A stretch of 52,617 bases of DNA. Origin: JAFGJQ01 sp964586145. GTDB taxonomy: Bacteria > Planctomycetota > Phycisphaerae > UBA1845. Below the pieces are notes generated by a model. That model was not told the DNA's origin, made no database searches, and was given only the letters and a program-made list of their open reading frames with translations. How positions within the stretch are numbered: the first letter of the stretch is position 1; each line of letters begins with the position of its first letter. The translations under genes and the position numbers were made by a program. Below are positions 17,101 to 25,839 of the stretch, piece after piece. The DNA is taken from contig CAZPHH010000028.1 in NCBI GenBank assembly GCA_964586145.1, positions 1-52,617 on the forward strand, given 5' to 3'.

Positions 17101-18189
17101 TCAGGCCGCGGAGACCGCCCGTGGCCCCAGCCCCTTTCCCGTCACCTCGTACACGTACGCCAGGATCTCCGCGATTGCCTGGTAGAACCGCTCCGGAATT
17201 TCCTGCCCCACGCGAACCACGTCATACATGGCGCGGGCGAGGGCCCGCCGCTCCACCATGGGAACGCCCGCGGCCGCCGCCAGTTGCCGGATGCGAAGGG
17301 CGGCATAGTCCGCCCCCTTGGCGACCACCACCGGCGCATTCATCCGTTCGGCGTCGTACTCCAGCGCAATGGCCAGGTGCTCCGGGTTGGTCACGACCAC
17401 GTCCGCCTTCGCCACGGCGGCGCGCAGCCGCTGCATGGCCAGCTCCATCTGCACCCGACGGCGGCGCTGCTTGATTTTGGGGTCGCCGTCCATGTTCTTC
17501 AGTTCGTCCTTGACCTCCTGTTTGGTCATCTTGAGGTCTCTTTCGTGCCGGTAGCGCTGGTAGGCGTAGTCGAACAGGGCCAGGATCAGCATGACCAGCG
17601 TCAGGCGCAAACCGAGGTGAAACAGCAGGTCCGCCAGCCGCACGTACAGCGCGATGCAGCCCATCTGCATGGCGTGGACGATTTCCGCAGAATGGCCGGC
17701 GATGGTCAGCCAGGCCACGCCTCCCACCGCGATCAGCTTGGCGATGTTCAGGACCAGGTCCACGATCTTCTTCATCGAGAAGAGGCTCTTGAGCCCGGAC
17801 AGCGGGTTCAGGTGCGTCAGATCGGGCTTGAGCTTCTTGCCGGTGATCAGCCAGCCGACCTGGGCATACAGGATCGCCAGCGCCGCCACCACCAACGCGA
17901 GCAGGAACGGCCAGATCGCCTTGCCCGCTTCCAGCGCGACCCCCGCAGCGAATGAAGGAAGCGCGTCGCTCGAGAGCAGCCGGTCACCGTCCAGACCGGC
18001 CCGCACCACCCGGAGCAGCATTCCCCAGATGCGCTCGCCCATCAACTGCAGCATGACCAGCCCCGTCAGCAGCAACACCGTCGCCGACAGGTCACGGCTC
18101 CTGGGAATCCGCCCCTCCCGACGGGCCTGCGAGCGCCGTCGCGGGGTGGGGGCTTCCGTTCTGTCACCGGCATCGTCCGGCATGCGCAA
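17101..18189 (-). CDS. flhB: Flagellar export switch protein FlhB
   Basis: 362 residues: a charged N-terminus (RTEAPTPRRRSQARREG, the usual FlhB start), four membrane segments and a cytoplasmic substrate-specificity domain. The autocleavage site reads NPEH at residues 268-271 instead of the standard NPTH. The scissile Asn-Pro and the His are kept. FlhB switches export from rod/hook to filament proteins together with FliK, also in this cluster. It lies 71 bases before flhA and five bases after fliR. Confidence 0.95.
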   Translation of the reverse strand: MRMPDDAGDRTEAPTPRRRSQARREGRIPRSRDLSATVLLLTGLVMLQLMGERIWGMLLRVVRAGLDGDRLLSSDALPSFAAGVALEAGKAIWPFLLALVVAALAILYAQVGWLITGKKLKPDLTHLNPLSGLKSLFSMKKIVDLVLNIAKLIAVGGVAWLTIAGHSAEIVHAMQMGCIALYVRLADLLFHLGLRLTLVMLILALFDYAYQRYRHERDLKMTKQEVKDELKNMDGDPKIKQRRRRVQMELAMQRLRAAVAKADVVVTNPEHLAIALEYDAERMNAPVVVAKGADYAALRIRQLAAAAGVPMVERRALARAMYDVVRVGQEIPERFYQAIAEILAYVYEVTGKGLGPRAVSAA

Positions 18190-18194
18190 TCAAC

Positions 18195-18971
18195 TCACGG
18201 CAAGGAAAAAGCGTTCCGAATGATCACGAACGTGTCGTACGTATGGTCCGCCATCAGGGACCCGGAGGCCCCCAGCGACACCGCGGCGACACCCATCACC
18301 AGCAACACACGCACCATGAACCCCACGGACAGGATGTTCAACTGGGGCATCGTCTTCGAGAGAAAACCCATGGCCAACGTGGCCATGAGCAGGGCGATCA
18401 GACACGGACCGGCCAGCCGCATGGCCGTCAGGTACGAACTGCGCAGCAGGTCCAGCAACAGGCCCAGGTGGCCTTCGCCGGCCGTGAAGGACATCAGCGG
18501 CACGACCTGAAACGAGTCGAGCAGGCTGCGGACCATGGCCCGGTGCCCGCCCGCCAGGAGAAACACGAAGAACAGCACCAGGTAGTAGATCTGTCCCAGG
18601 GCGGTCGTCTGGTCGTTGCTCAGCGGATCGTACGACTGGGCCAGCGAAAGCCCGCCCTGCTGCCCCATCACCATGCCGGCCAGCCGGGCCGTGTTGAACA
18701 GCAGTTGCAGGCCGAGCCCCATGAGCACCCCGATCATCAGCTCGCCGGCCAGCCCCGGCAGCGCCGCCTGGAGAGTCAGGTTTGCCGGAATGGTCGGCAG
18801 CAGCGCGGGAAACAGCACCAGCGCCATGGCCGCCGCGAACAGCGCGCGCAGCCGCCGCGGAATCTGGTCGCTGCTGAGCATGGGGGCCGCCAGCACCAGC
18901 CCGCTCAGGCGGGTCAGCACCAGGACGTAGCCCGGCAGCAGCATCGGAATGGTCAGCGAGGACCACGGCAT
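18195..18971 (-). CDS. fliR: Flagellar export gate protein FliR
   Basis: 258 residues with about six membrane segments. Family landmarks include TRLSGLVLAAPMLSS near residue 20 and GQQGGLSLAQSYDP near 103. FliR forms the FliPQR export gate with FliP and FliQ. It starts 36 bases after fliQ and ends five bases before flhB, the standard fliPQR-flhBA order. Confidence 0.95.
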   Translation of the reverse strand: MPWSSLTIPMLLPGYVLVLTRLSGLVLAAPMLSSDQIPRRLRALFAAAMALVLFPALLPTIPANLTLQAALPGLAGELMIGVLMGLGLQLLFNTARLAGMVMGQQGGLSLAQSYDPLSNDQTTALGQIYYLVLFFVFLLAGGHRAMVRSLLDSFQVVPLMSFTAGEGHLGLLLDLLRSSYLTAMRLAGPCLIALLMATLAMGFLSKTMPQLNILSVGFMVRVLLVMGVAAVSLGASGSLMADHTYDTFVIIRNAFSLP

Positions 18972-19007
18972 GAGGGGCCGGTCACCTCCGAACGTACCGC
19001 TTCGTCG

Positions 19008-19271
19008 TCACAATTTGGGCAGCGTGCCGAACATCTGCTGGGCGTAATCCACCATTCGGACGGCGATCCAGGGAATGAAGTACGACGCCGCCAGCACCAT
19101 CGTCACAATCTTCGGCACGAAGGTCAGCGTCTGTTCCTGCAATTGCGTCACGGATTGGATCAGCGAAAGAATGAGACCCACCAGCATGCCGGCGAGAAGC
19201 ACCGGCGCCGAGGTCTTGATGGCCAGAAAAAACGCCCCCCGCCCCATGTCCAGTGCCACGCCCATGTCCAT
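19008..19271 (-). CDS. fliQ: Flagellar export gate protein FliQ
   Basis: 87 residues with two membrane helices and the family signature GLILSLIQSVTQLQEQTLTF. It is part of the FliP5Q4R1 gate. It is of normal length and lies between fliP and fliR. Confidence 0.95.
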   Translation of the reverse strand: MDMGVALDMGRGAFFLAIKTSAPVLLAGMLVGLILSLIQSVTQLQEQTLTFVPKIVTMVLAASYFIPWIAVRMVDYAQQMFGTLPKL

Positions 19272-19313
19272 CGTCGGTCTACTCCGTCAAAACGACCCGC
19301 CGCACCACTCCCG

Positions 19314-20165
19314 TCAGGCGAAACTCATCAGCAGCGTCTGGGTCACCAGGTGCCATCCGTCCGCCAGCACGAAAAGCAGAAGCTTGAACGGCAGCGACAC
19401 CAGCACCGGCGGCAGCATCATCATGCCCATCGAGATCAGGATGGACGCAATCACCATGTCGATCACCAGGAACGGCAGGTAGATGCGAAACCCCATCACG
19501 AACGCCACCTTCAGCTCGCTGAGCACGAAGGCCGGAATCAGCACCGTGGAACTCACCTCGTCCAGCGTCACCTTCTCATCCAGCGGGATGGGACGGCCGC
19601 GCTGATACTCCAGAAACAGATAGACGTCCTCGTAGTTCTCCGCGGACTCGATCTGCCGGTACATGAAGACGCGCAGGTGGCCCATGGCCCGGCCGAGGGC
19701 CGCCTCCTGCGATATCTCGTTGTTCAGATACGGCGTCAGGGCGTCCGCGTGGATCCCCTGGAGCGTGGGGCCCATGATCAGCACCGTCATGAAGAGCGCC
19801 AGGCCCAGCATCACCTGGCTCGGCGGCAACTGCGCCGTTCCCATGGCCTGACGCAGCAGCGCCAGCACGATCAGAATGCGGGTGAAGCTCGTCGTCAGGA
19901 TCAGCACGGACGGGACGAGCGTCAGGACGGTCAGCAGAACCAGAATCTGGAGCGTGGCGCTGACGCCCTCCGCATCGCGCGCGGTCGGCAGAATCTGCCG
20001 GGCGTCCGGAATCCCCAGCGGATTGTCAATCGGCGCCCGCGCCTGGGCCGGGGCCGGAAGGCACACCGACAACAGGATCAGGGCGGCCAGCAGACACCGG
20101 CACCCGGTTCGCGAGCATCCGTGCTCCATACGCACGCGCGACTCCTTCGCGCTTCGATCGTTCAT
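19314..20165 (-). CDS. fliP: Flagellar export gate protein FliP
   Basis: 283 residues: an N-terminal signal peptide (LLAALILLSVCLPAPAQA), as in many FliP proteins, followed by the FliP domain with TSFTRILIVLALLRQAMGT and PFKLLLFVLADGWHLV at the C-terminus. It nucleates the export gate. An ATG at 20129 nearer the signal peptide is an alternative start. fliO ends four bases upstream. Confidence 0.95.
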   Translation of the reverse strand: MNDRSAKESRVRMEHGCSRTGCRCLLAALILLSVCLPAPAQARAPIDNPLGIPDARQILPTARDAEGVSATLQILVLLTVLTLVPSVLILTTSFTRILIVLALLRQAMGTAQLPPSQVMLGLALFMTVLIMGPTLQGIHADALTPYLNNEISQEAALGRAMGHLRVFMYRQIESAENYEDVYLFLEYQRGRPIPLDEKVTLDEVSSTVLIPAFVLSELKVAFVMGFRIYLPFLVIDMVIASILISMGMMMLPPVLVSLPFKLLLFVLADGWHLVTQTLLMSFA

Positions 20166-20169
20166 ACCT

Positions 20170-21006
20170 TTACCCGGCCGGCGGATCCTGCAGGGTGCGC
20201 AGACGCCCCAGCAGGTTGCGCAACTGGCCCATCGTGTCCTGCAACTGCTCCCGGTTGGCCGGTCCGGCCGGCGCGGCCGCCGCCTCCACCTCCGCGTACT
20301 CGGCCGCTTCGTGGCTGAGCAATTCGTCGAACCGGTTCATCCGCCCCGCCGGACGTGGCTCCATCGCCTGCGTCCGCAGGTGGAACGATTCATCGGGGTC
20401 CTGAATGTGCCCCAGGTTCGTCAGGTGGTCGGCGGTGATCCCGACCAGTACATAGCGACGGCCGACCTCCAGCAGGGCCACGCTCTGTTTCGGGGAGATG
20501 GCCGTCCGGGCCACCACCCGCAACGGTCCCGACGGCGTCTTTCGCACGCTCGGCACGTATCGCCGCAGAAGCCAGAGCAGGCCGAAGATGACGCCCAGCA
20601 CCACGGAAAGAGCCACGATCCCGTGCCGATACCACGGCACGTGTCGCGTGCTCAGAGGAAGGGGCCGGTCGGCTTCGGCCGAGGCGCCCTCCGGCGTCCT
20701 GCGCGGCGGCAGGGCGATTGCGCTGTCCGGCGCGTTGGCCGAAGCCGACTCGCTCCCCGCCGCCTCGTCCGCAGCGACCGCATCCGAGGCGGTCTCGCCC
20801 GTACCGTCCTCGTCCGACGGGGGAGGATTCGGATCCGCCGGTTCCACCCGGGCCAGCACGACCCGTGCGGAAGACGGCGTCGTGGTTTCCACGTCTCGAC
20901 GCTCCGCCGCCGAGGCCGCGACCGCGCTCCACGCCAGGGCGCCGAGCAAAGCGCCGGCCCATCGAACCTCCATGTTCCTTCGTTCCCTGCGCATCGCGCT
21001 ATCCAC
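20170..21006 (-). CDS. fliO: Flagellar biosynthetic protein FliO
   Basis: 278 residues: a hydrophobic signal-like N-terminus, a long acidic Pro/Ala/Glu-rich segment, one membrane helix near residues 128-148 (GIVALSVVLGVIFGLLWLL) and a cytoplasmic FliO domain with LRVVARTAISPKQSVALLEV. It is longer than the ~100-residue enterobacterial protein because of the periplasmic insert. FliO assists FliP ring assembly. It lies between fliN and fliP, as expected. Confidence 0.88.
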   Translation of the reverse strand: MDSAMRRERRNMEVRWAGALLGALAWSAVAASAAERRDVETTTPSSARVVLARVEPADPNPPPSDEDGTGETASDAVAADEAAGSESASANAPDSAIALPPRRTPEGASAEADRPLPLSTRHVPWYRHGIVALSVVLGVIFGLLWLLRRYVPSVRKTPSGPLRVVARTAISPKQSVALLEVGRRYVLVGITADHLTNLGHIQDPDESFHLRTQAMEPRPAGRMNRFDELLSHEAAEYAEVEAAAAPAGPANREQLQDTMGQLRNLLGRLRTLQDPPAG

Positions 21007-21027
21007 CGCGACGAAGTTGTGCTGACG

Positions 21028-21648
21028 CTAATACGCGATTCGTTCGTTCTCGTCCGCGATGATCTCACTGACGCGGACGCAGAAGTTGTCATTGAGCACC
21101 AGGACCTCGCCGCGGGCGACCAGCCGATCGTTCACAAACACGTCCACCGGATCGCCGGCCAGCTTGTCGAGCTCCACGACGCTCCCTTCCCCCAGCCGCA
21201 GGACGTCCTCCACGTACATCCGGGTCCGCCCCAGTTCGATCCGCACACGCAGGCGAACATCGTTGAGCAGGTCAATGCTCTGCAACGCGGTCGTCGCGCC
21301 GCCGTCATCCGAGCCGAAATCCGGCAATTCGACGCTCTGGAGCGAAACGTCGGACTCGGCGGCCCCGGCACTTCGTTCCTCCGCGATGGCAGCGGCCATC
21401 GCCGCCGCCGCCGCGTCAAATGGACGGCCTTCGGAGTCCACACGAGTCTCCGCTGCGGGGGCCGCGGGCGCACCTTCGGTGGCGGCCTGGAGGGCGGCGT
21501 CAATGTCCGCCTGGCTCAATCCTCCCTCGCCGGCCGGAGCCGAATCCCCCGCCGGATCGGCCATCCCAGCCGCTTCCAGCAGGGCATCGATCTCCGACTG
21601 ATTGATGTCGGATGCGTCCTGGGATTTGTCCGTACCCGGATCAGCCAT
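21028..21648 (-). CDS. fliN: Flagellar switch protein FliN with two FliM-like N-terminal motifs
   Basis: 206 residues. The C-terminal ~75 residues are the SpoA/FliN domain (LLNDVRLRVRIELGRT, VFVNDRLVARGEVLVL). The N-terminal ~130 residues are disordered and Ala-rich but contain two short helices, INQSEIDALLEA at 15-26 and LSQADIDAALQA at 44-55. These resemble the CheY-P-binding LSQ-EIDALL motif of FliM and FliY. No fliM is found beside it; fliL is the next gene. The FliN identity is firm and the CheY-binding role is inference. Confidence 0.92.
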   Translation of the reverse strand: MADPGTDKSQDASDINQSEIDALLEAAGMADPAGDSAPAGEGGLSQADIDAALQAATEGAPAAPAAETRVDSEGRPFDAAAAAMAAAIAEERSAGAAESDVSLQSVELPDFGSDDGGATTALQSIDLLNDVRLRVRIELGRTRMYVEDVLRLGEGSVVELDKLAGDPVDVFVNDRLVARGEVLVLNDNFCVRVSEIIADENERIAY

Positions 21649-21711
21649 GCTCTGGGGTCCACCTGAATACGTGCTTATCGGCCCGCTCCGGGGCGGGTCC
21701 GCAACGAAAGA

Positions 21712-22233
21712 TCAGCCGGAAGACTGCAGGAGACTGGGAATCAGAAGATCCACGATGATCTTGTCATCGCCCAGCACTTTATCCAGTTCGAATTTAATCT
21801 GCCGGCGGATCGTCTCCAGCCCGGGCTCCTGCAGGAATTTGGGGTCGGCGCTGCGGATGACCGTGGTCACCCGGTCGCTGATGGTGGACTTCCGCAGTTC
21901 CAGCAGCTTCTTGAACCGTTCCTCGTGCTGCCGATCGATGGTGGCGGCCACCTCGACGTGGTACAGGAGTAGTTTTCCGGTGAGCTTGTTGAAGGCATCC
22001 AGCTTGCAGACGGGGTGTTCCACGGGCAGGGCGTTCTCGCTCTGCCCGTCGATCACGATGCCCTCGCCGGGCGCCTGCGCTTCGGTCGCGGCGGGATCGC
22101 TGCCCAGTGTCTTCATCGCAATGAAGATGCCCACGCCCTCGGCCAGCATCAGACCGGCCACGACCGCATAGGGAATCAGCTTGGCTCGTCGGCTGGGAGG
22201 GCCGACGCCGGCATCAATCTCCTGTTCCGCCAT
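21712..22233 (-). CDS. fliL: Flagellar basal-body associated protein FliL
   Basis: 173 residues: a short cytoplasmic N-terminus, a membrane helix near residues 20-42 and a periplasmic FliL domain (KLTGKLLLYHVEVAATIDRQ, then a helix region ending with LVLGDDKIIVDLLIP-like FliL C-terminus). FliL forms rings around stator units. It lies six bases after motB and 63 bases before fliN. Confidence 0.85.
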   Translation of the reverse strand: MAEQEIDAGVGPPSRRAKLIPYAVVAGLMLAEGVGIFIAMKTLGSDPAATEAQAPGEGIVIDGQSENALPVEHPVCKLDAFNKLTGKLLLYHVEVAATIDRQHEERFKKLLELRKSTISDRVTTVIRSADPKFLQEPGLETIRRQIKFELDKVLGDDKIIVDLLIPSLLQSSG

Positions 22234-22238
22234 GATGA

Positions 22239-22982
22239 CTACTCCCGTTGTTCGCCGGTGTAAAGCCGGCCCCCGTATTCCTGAACCAGCGCCTCGGTCA
22301 CCACCATTTCGACCCGGCGATTGGCCGCCAGGGTCTCCTCGTCGTATGCCTGGGCTTCCAGCGGCGCCGCGTCCCCCGCGGCAATGAGGCGGAGCCGCTC
22401 CGACCGGACGCCGTGCATCTCAAGGGCGTCGCCCACCGCACGGGCCCGGGCGTAGGACAGGGCCCAGGGGTCTCCGTAAATGGAGTCGGGCGGCAGGGGC
22501 TCGCGCGTGGCGTGGCCGGTGATCTCGATGATCGTGTTGTAGCCTTCAATCTTTGCCGCCAGTTGGGCGATCTGGGCCTCCGCACCGGGCTTGAGCACGG
22601 CGCTGAACCGGTCGAACGAGATGCGGCCGCCGATTTCGATGTGCGTGCCCTCCCGGATGTTGGTCACGCGCACCTGCTTGGCCCGAATGCTGATCTCGTC
22701 GGAGTCGCCCTGGTTCTTGCGATACTGCGGCAGGATGATCTGCACCAGTTGCTGAATCAGGCTGTTCTTGACCGGCGTGCTCGTGGGAAGCTGTCCCAGA
22801 GAGCTGTCGTATCCGAAGGCCGCCCGGATGGACTCCAGCACCTGCAGAAAGCGATCCTCCTTCTTGATCTCGCTCATGGACACGATAATGACAAAGAAGC
22901 AGAGCAGCAGCGACATCATGTCGCCGTAGGTGACCAGCCAGTCGGGCGCCCCCTCCGGTCCTTTTTTCTTCTTCCTTGCCAC
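22239..22982 (-). CDS. motB: Flagellar stator protein MotB
   Basis: 247 residues: a Lys-rich start, a single membrane helix carrying the proton- or ion-binding D21 (WLVTYGDMMSLLLCFFV), a plug/linker and an OmpA-like peptidoglycan-binding domain with EITGHATREPL and a conserved ANRRVEMVV end. It lies 21 bases after motA. The Asp-containing helix alone does not tell H+ from Na+ use. Confidence 0.95.
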   Translation of the reverse strand: MARKKKKGPEGAPDWLVTYGDMMSLLLCFFVIIVSMSEIKKEDRFLQVLESIRAAFGYDSSLGQLPTSTPVKNSLIQQLVQIILPQYRKNQGDSDEISIRAKQVRVTNIREGTHIEIGGRISFDRFSAVLKPGAEAQIAQLAAKIEGYNTIIEITGHATREPLPPDSIYGDPWALSYARARAVGDALEMHGVRSERLRLIAAGDAAPLEAQAYDEETLAANRRVEMVVTEALVQEYGGRLYTGEQRE

Positions 22983-23003
22983 GGCTCGATGCCCCGGGTC
23001 CGA

Positions 23004-23789
23004 TCAGGCGGCCCGCCGTTCGGACGCCTCGTCTTCCTTCTTCCGCTTGTTGTGCGGGATGAACGTGGTCAATCGCTGTTCAACCACCCGCGGGTTGTCG
23101 CCCGCCTGAATCGCCATGACCCCCCGGATGACGATCGTCTTGAGCAGCAGCTCCTCCTGGCTGCGCCGGCCCAGTTTGTCCGCCATGGGCAGCACGATCA
23201 TGTTGGCGGCCATGGCCCCGTAGAGCGTGGTCAGCAGGGCGGTGGCCATGCCGCTGCCGATCTTCGACGGGTCTTCCATGCTGCCGAGCATGAGAATCAG
23301 TCCGATGAGGGTCCCGATCATGCCGAACGCCGGCAGATACTTGCCGGCGGCGTCCAGAATGGCCTTGCCCGTCTCATGCCGATCGGCGATGGCCTCCAGC
23401 TCGCTCGTCATGATCTGCTCGATGAGTTCCGGATCCGTACCGTCGACCGCCATCTGTATGCCGGACACGATGAAATTGTCGTCGATGTCCTTGGTCATGT
23501 TCTCCAGGGAGAGAATGCCGTCCCGGCGAGCCACTTCGGCGTAGCCCACCAGTTCCCGGATCAGGTCCGCCGGATCGCGCGCCTTCGTGAGAAACGCCTT
23601 CTTCACCACGCCGAGCGTGCTCAGCACGTTGGCCAGTGGAAAGCTGATCAGCACCGAAGCCAGCCCCCCGCCCCCGACGATCGCCATCGACGGCGCGTCC
23701 ACGAACGCCCCGCCCTCCCCGCCGGAGGCAATGGCCCAGCCCACGAGGCCCATGCCCCCGACCAGCCCGATAATGGTTGCGATGTCCAT
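23004..23789 (-). CDS. motA: Flagellar stator protein MotA
   Basis: 261 residues with four membrane helices and a cytoplasmic loop. Landmarks are GGEGGAFVDAPSMAIVGGGG, AGKYLPAFGMIGTLIGLI and ATALLTTLYGAMAANMI, the usual MotA/PomA core. It drives rotation with MotB. It comes after flbD, an order common in the fla operons of Firmicutes and spirochetes. Confidence 0.95.
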   Translation of the reverse strand: MDIATIIGLVGGMGLVGWAIASGGEGGAFVDAPSMAIVGGGGLASVLISFPLANVLSTLGVVKKAFLTKARDPADLIRELVGYAEVARRDGILSLENMTKDIDDNFIVSGIQMAVDGTDPELIEQIMTSELEAIADRHETGKAILDAAGKYLPAFGMIGTLIGLILMLGSMEDPSKIGSGMATALLTTLYGAMAANMIVLPMADKLGRRSQEELLLKTIVIRGVMAIQAGDNPRVVEQRLTTFIPHNKRKKEDEASERRAA

Positions 23790-23875
23790 GCTCTATCGCT
23801 TTCCTGCGAACTCGCGCAGCAGCGCTTCCTATCGATATCGACGGCCCCGAAGTCCCGTATTAGGCAACTCCGGAT

Positions 23876-24070
23876 TCAGATCACGCGAAACCCTCGAATC
23901 TGCCGGGCGTATTCCACGGCCCGGTCCACCACGTCCTCCAGCGATTCGAGCACCATCAGACGGTCGCCGCTGACCAGCGTGATCAGCGTGTCCGGGGTCC
24001 GCTCGATGAACTTGATCAGCTCCGCGTTCACCACCACCGGCTGCTTGTTCAGGCGCGTCAGTAGTATCAT
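23876..24070 (-). CDS. flbD: FlbD-family small flagellar protein
   Basis: 64 residues starting MILLTRLN, with VVVNAELIKFIERTPDTLI and a VVDRAVEYARQI C-terminal helix, matching the small FlbD family found between flgE and motA in many fla operons. The upstream frame extends to 24145, but family starts and the ATG at 24070 argue for the short form. This is unrelated to the Caulobacter sigma-54 activator also called FlbD. Molecular function poorly known. Confidence 0.88.
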   Translation of the reverse strand: MILLTRLNKQPVVVNAELIKFIERTPDTLITLVSGDRLMVLESLEDVVDRAVEYARQIRGFRVI

Positions 24071-24144
24071 GGACCCGTTCTCACGCCGGTGGACGACCGG
24101 CGACAGGGTTCCGCGCGGTCCGAGCGACCGCGTCTCCCGCAACA

Positions 24145-25839
24145 TTACCGGACCAGCATCAGAAGCTCCTGCAGCATGTCGTCCGCCGATCGCACCACGC
24201 GGCTGGCCGCGGAGAACCCTGTCGCCGCCGTCACCAGTCCGATAAACTCCCGGGCCAGCTCCACGTTGCTCAACTCCAGAGATCCGGACTCGATGCTGCC
24301 GGCGCCCAGTGCGTTCGGCGCCGTAACCATCGGTTCCCCCGAGTTCGCACCGGGCACAAACGTGTTCTGACTGAGCGCCACCAGCCCTTCCGGGTTCGAG
24401 AACGTCGCCACCGCGAACTGCCCGAACACCCGTGTCTGGGCGTTGCTGAACGTGCCGGTGATGACGCCGTCCTCATCAATGGAGTAGTCAATCAGCTCGC
24501 CCGCCGGGTAGCCGTCCTGCCGGCTCATGACCAGTGTCGGCTGCGACGTACCCCGGGCCAGACCGGTCAGAGCCGTGAAGTCCAGATTGATCTGCAATGG
24601 ACTGACGGCCCCGGTGCCCGCCCGATCGATCCGGAGGGTCGTCCCGGTCGCGGACACGTACTGGCCGTTCTGGTCAAACGTGATCGTGCCGCTGCCCAGC
24701 ACCGCGGAGGCGTCGCTGTCGTTCGGGGATTCCGCGTAGAAGCGCCAGGTGGTGCCCGTGCTGTCCTGCGATTCCATGACCGCCCGGATGCGCACTTCCA
24801 CCGGGTTGCCCAGCGAGTCGTACACGATCATGCCCGTGCTCACACCCTGCCCGGTCCCGGGCGTGTTCGCGAAGCTGAACGGCAGCACGCCGGACGTGCT
24901 GTTACGGATGTCCGACGCGTCCAGTGTGATCGCGTTGGGCTCGCCCAGGTTCGACGTGATGACCAGGCTGCCCGCGGCCGGTTCCGGACCCCCGGCGATC
25001 GTCACTCCGGGCGAGCCGCCCGTCGCCGGATCGGTGTCGATGGCCAGGGCGTCCTCCAGGAACGCGGCGAAATCGCCCAGGGTCGTGCCGTCGGTGCCCA
25101 CCACGAACTGGGCCTCCGGCAGATCAATCTGGCCCTTTTGCGCTCCGCGAATGGTGATGACGTCACCCGTGGCAAACAAGGGGCTGTCGTCGTCATCCAC
25201 CAGGGCGGTCAGGGCGGTGGCGGCGGTGGCGGGCGTCCCGCCGGCAACCATCAGGGGATCGGAGATGCTCACCGCCCCCGAGCCGGCCAGCGTGGCATTG
25301 GCGTCCAGGTTGCCGTCGAGCACCACTTCGCGGGTGGCCACCGCCTCCCGAACCATTCCCAGCGGAATGATCAGGTCGGAGAGCACGCCGGGGATGATGT
25401 CGCCGCCGGCATCCGCCGCGAACCCCTGCACGCGGGATCCGTTGGCCGTCACAAGCGTGTGTGTTTCGTCCAGCCGGAAGGAGCCGTCGCGCGTGAACAC
25501 GCGGTCCTCATTCGGGGCGTCCAGGATGAAGAACCCGCGCCCGTCGATGGCGAGGTCCGATTTCACCCCGGTGTCCTGAATGTTGCCCTGGTTGAAGCTC
25601 CGCTGGATGCTGGCCACGGTGGAGCCGTAGCCGGTCTGCATGGGGTTGGTGCCGCCGCTCGTGTCGCTCGGCGCGGTGCCGCCCCGTATCGTCTGGTAGT
25701 AGAGGGTCTCGAAGAGCGTGCGTTGGTTCTTGAACGCCGTGGTGTTCACGTTGGCGACGTTGTCGCCGATCGTGTCCATCATGGCCTGATTGCTCTTGAT
25801 CCCGGTGAAGCCGGTCAGCATGGCCTGCGTCAATCCCAT
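24145..25839 (-). CDS. flgE: Flagellar hook protein FlgE
   Basis: 564 residues, longer than enterobacterial FlgE (~400). The N-terminal rod-like helix GIKSNQAMMDTIGDNVANVN and the C-terminal VELAREFIGLVTAATGF helix are the flagellar axial signatures. The central domain is enlarged and Gly/Thr/Asp-rich. The ATG at 25839 with AAGGAG is preferred and overlaps the flgD end by ten bases. The length suggests an extra surface-exposed hook domain. Confidence 0.93.
   Translation of the reverse strand: MGLTQAMLTGFTGIKSNQAMMDTIGDNVANVNTTAFKNQRTLFETLYYQTIRGGTAPSDTSGGTNPMQTGYGSTVASIQRSFNQGNIQDTGVKSDLAIDGRGFFILDAPNEDRVFTRDGSFRLDETHTLVTANGSRVQGFAADAGGDIIPGVLSDLIIPLGMVREAVATREVVLDGNLDANATLAGSGAVSISDPLMVAGGTPATAATALTALVDDDDSPLFATGDVITIRGAQKGQIDLPEAQFVVGTDGTTLGDFAAFLEDALAIDTDPATGGSPGVTIAGGPEPAAGSLVITSNLGEPNAITLDASDIRNSTSGVLPFSFANTPGTGQGVSTGMIVYDSLGNPVEVRIRAVMESQDSTGTTWRFYAESPNDSDASAVLGSGTITFDQNGQYVSATGTTLRIDRAGTGAVSPLQINLDFTALTGLARGTSQPTLVMSRQDGYPAGELIDYSIDEDGVITGTFSNAQTRVFGQFAVATFSNPEGLVALSQNTFVPGANSGEPMVTAPNALGAGSIESGSLELSNVELAREFIGLVTAATGFSAASRVVRSADDMLQELLMLVR

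Noticed and set aside
15218..17185. Long plus-strand open frame opposite flhA.
   Set aside because: Composition is His/Gln/Asp-rich antisense of a conserved membrane protein; no start signal or family features.
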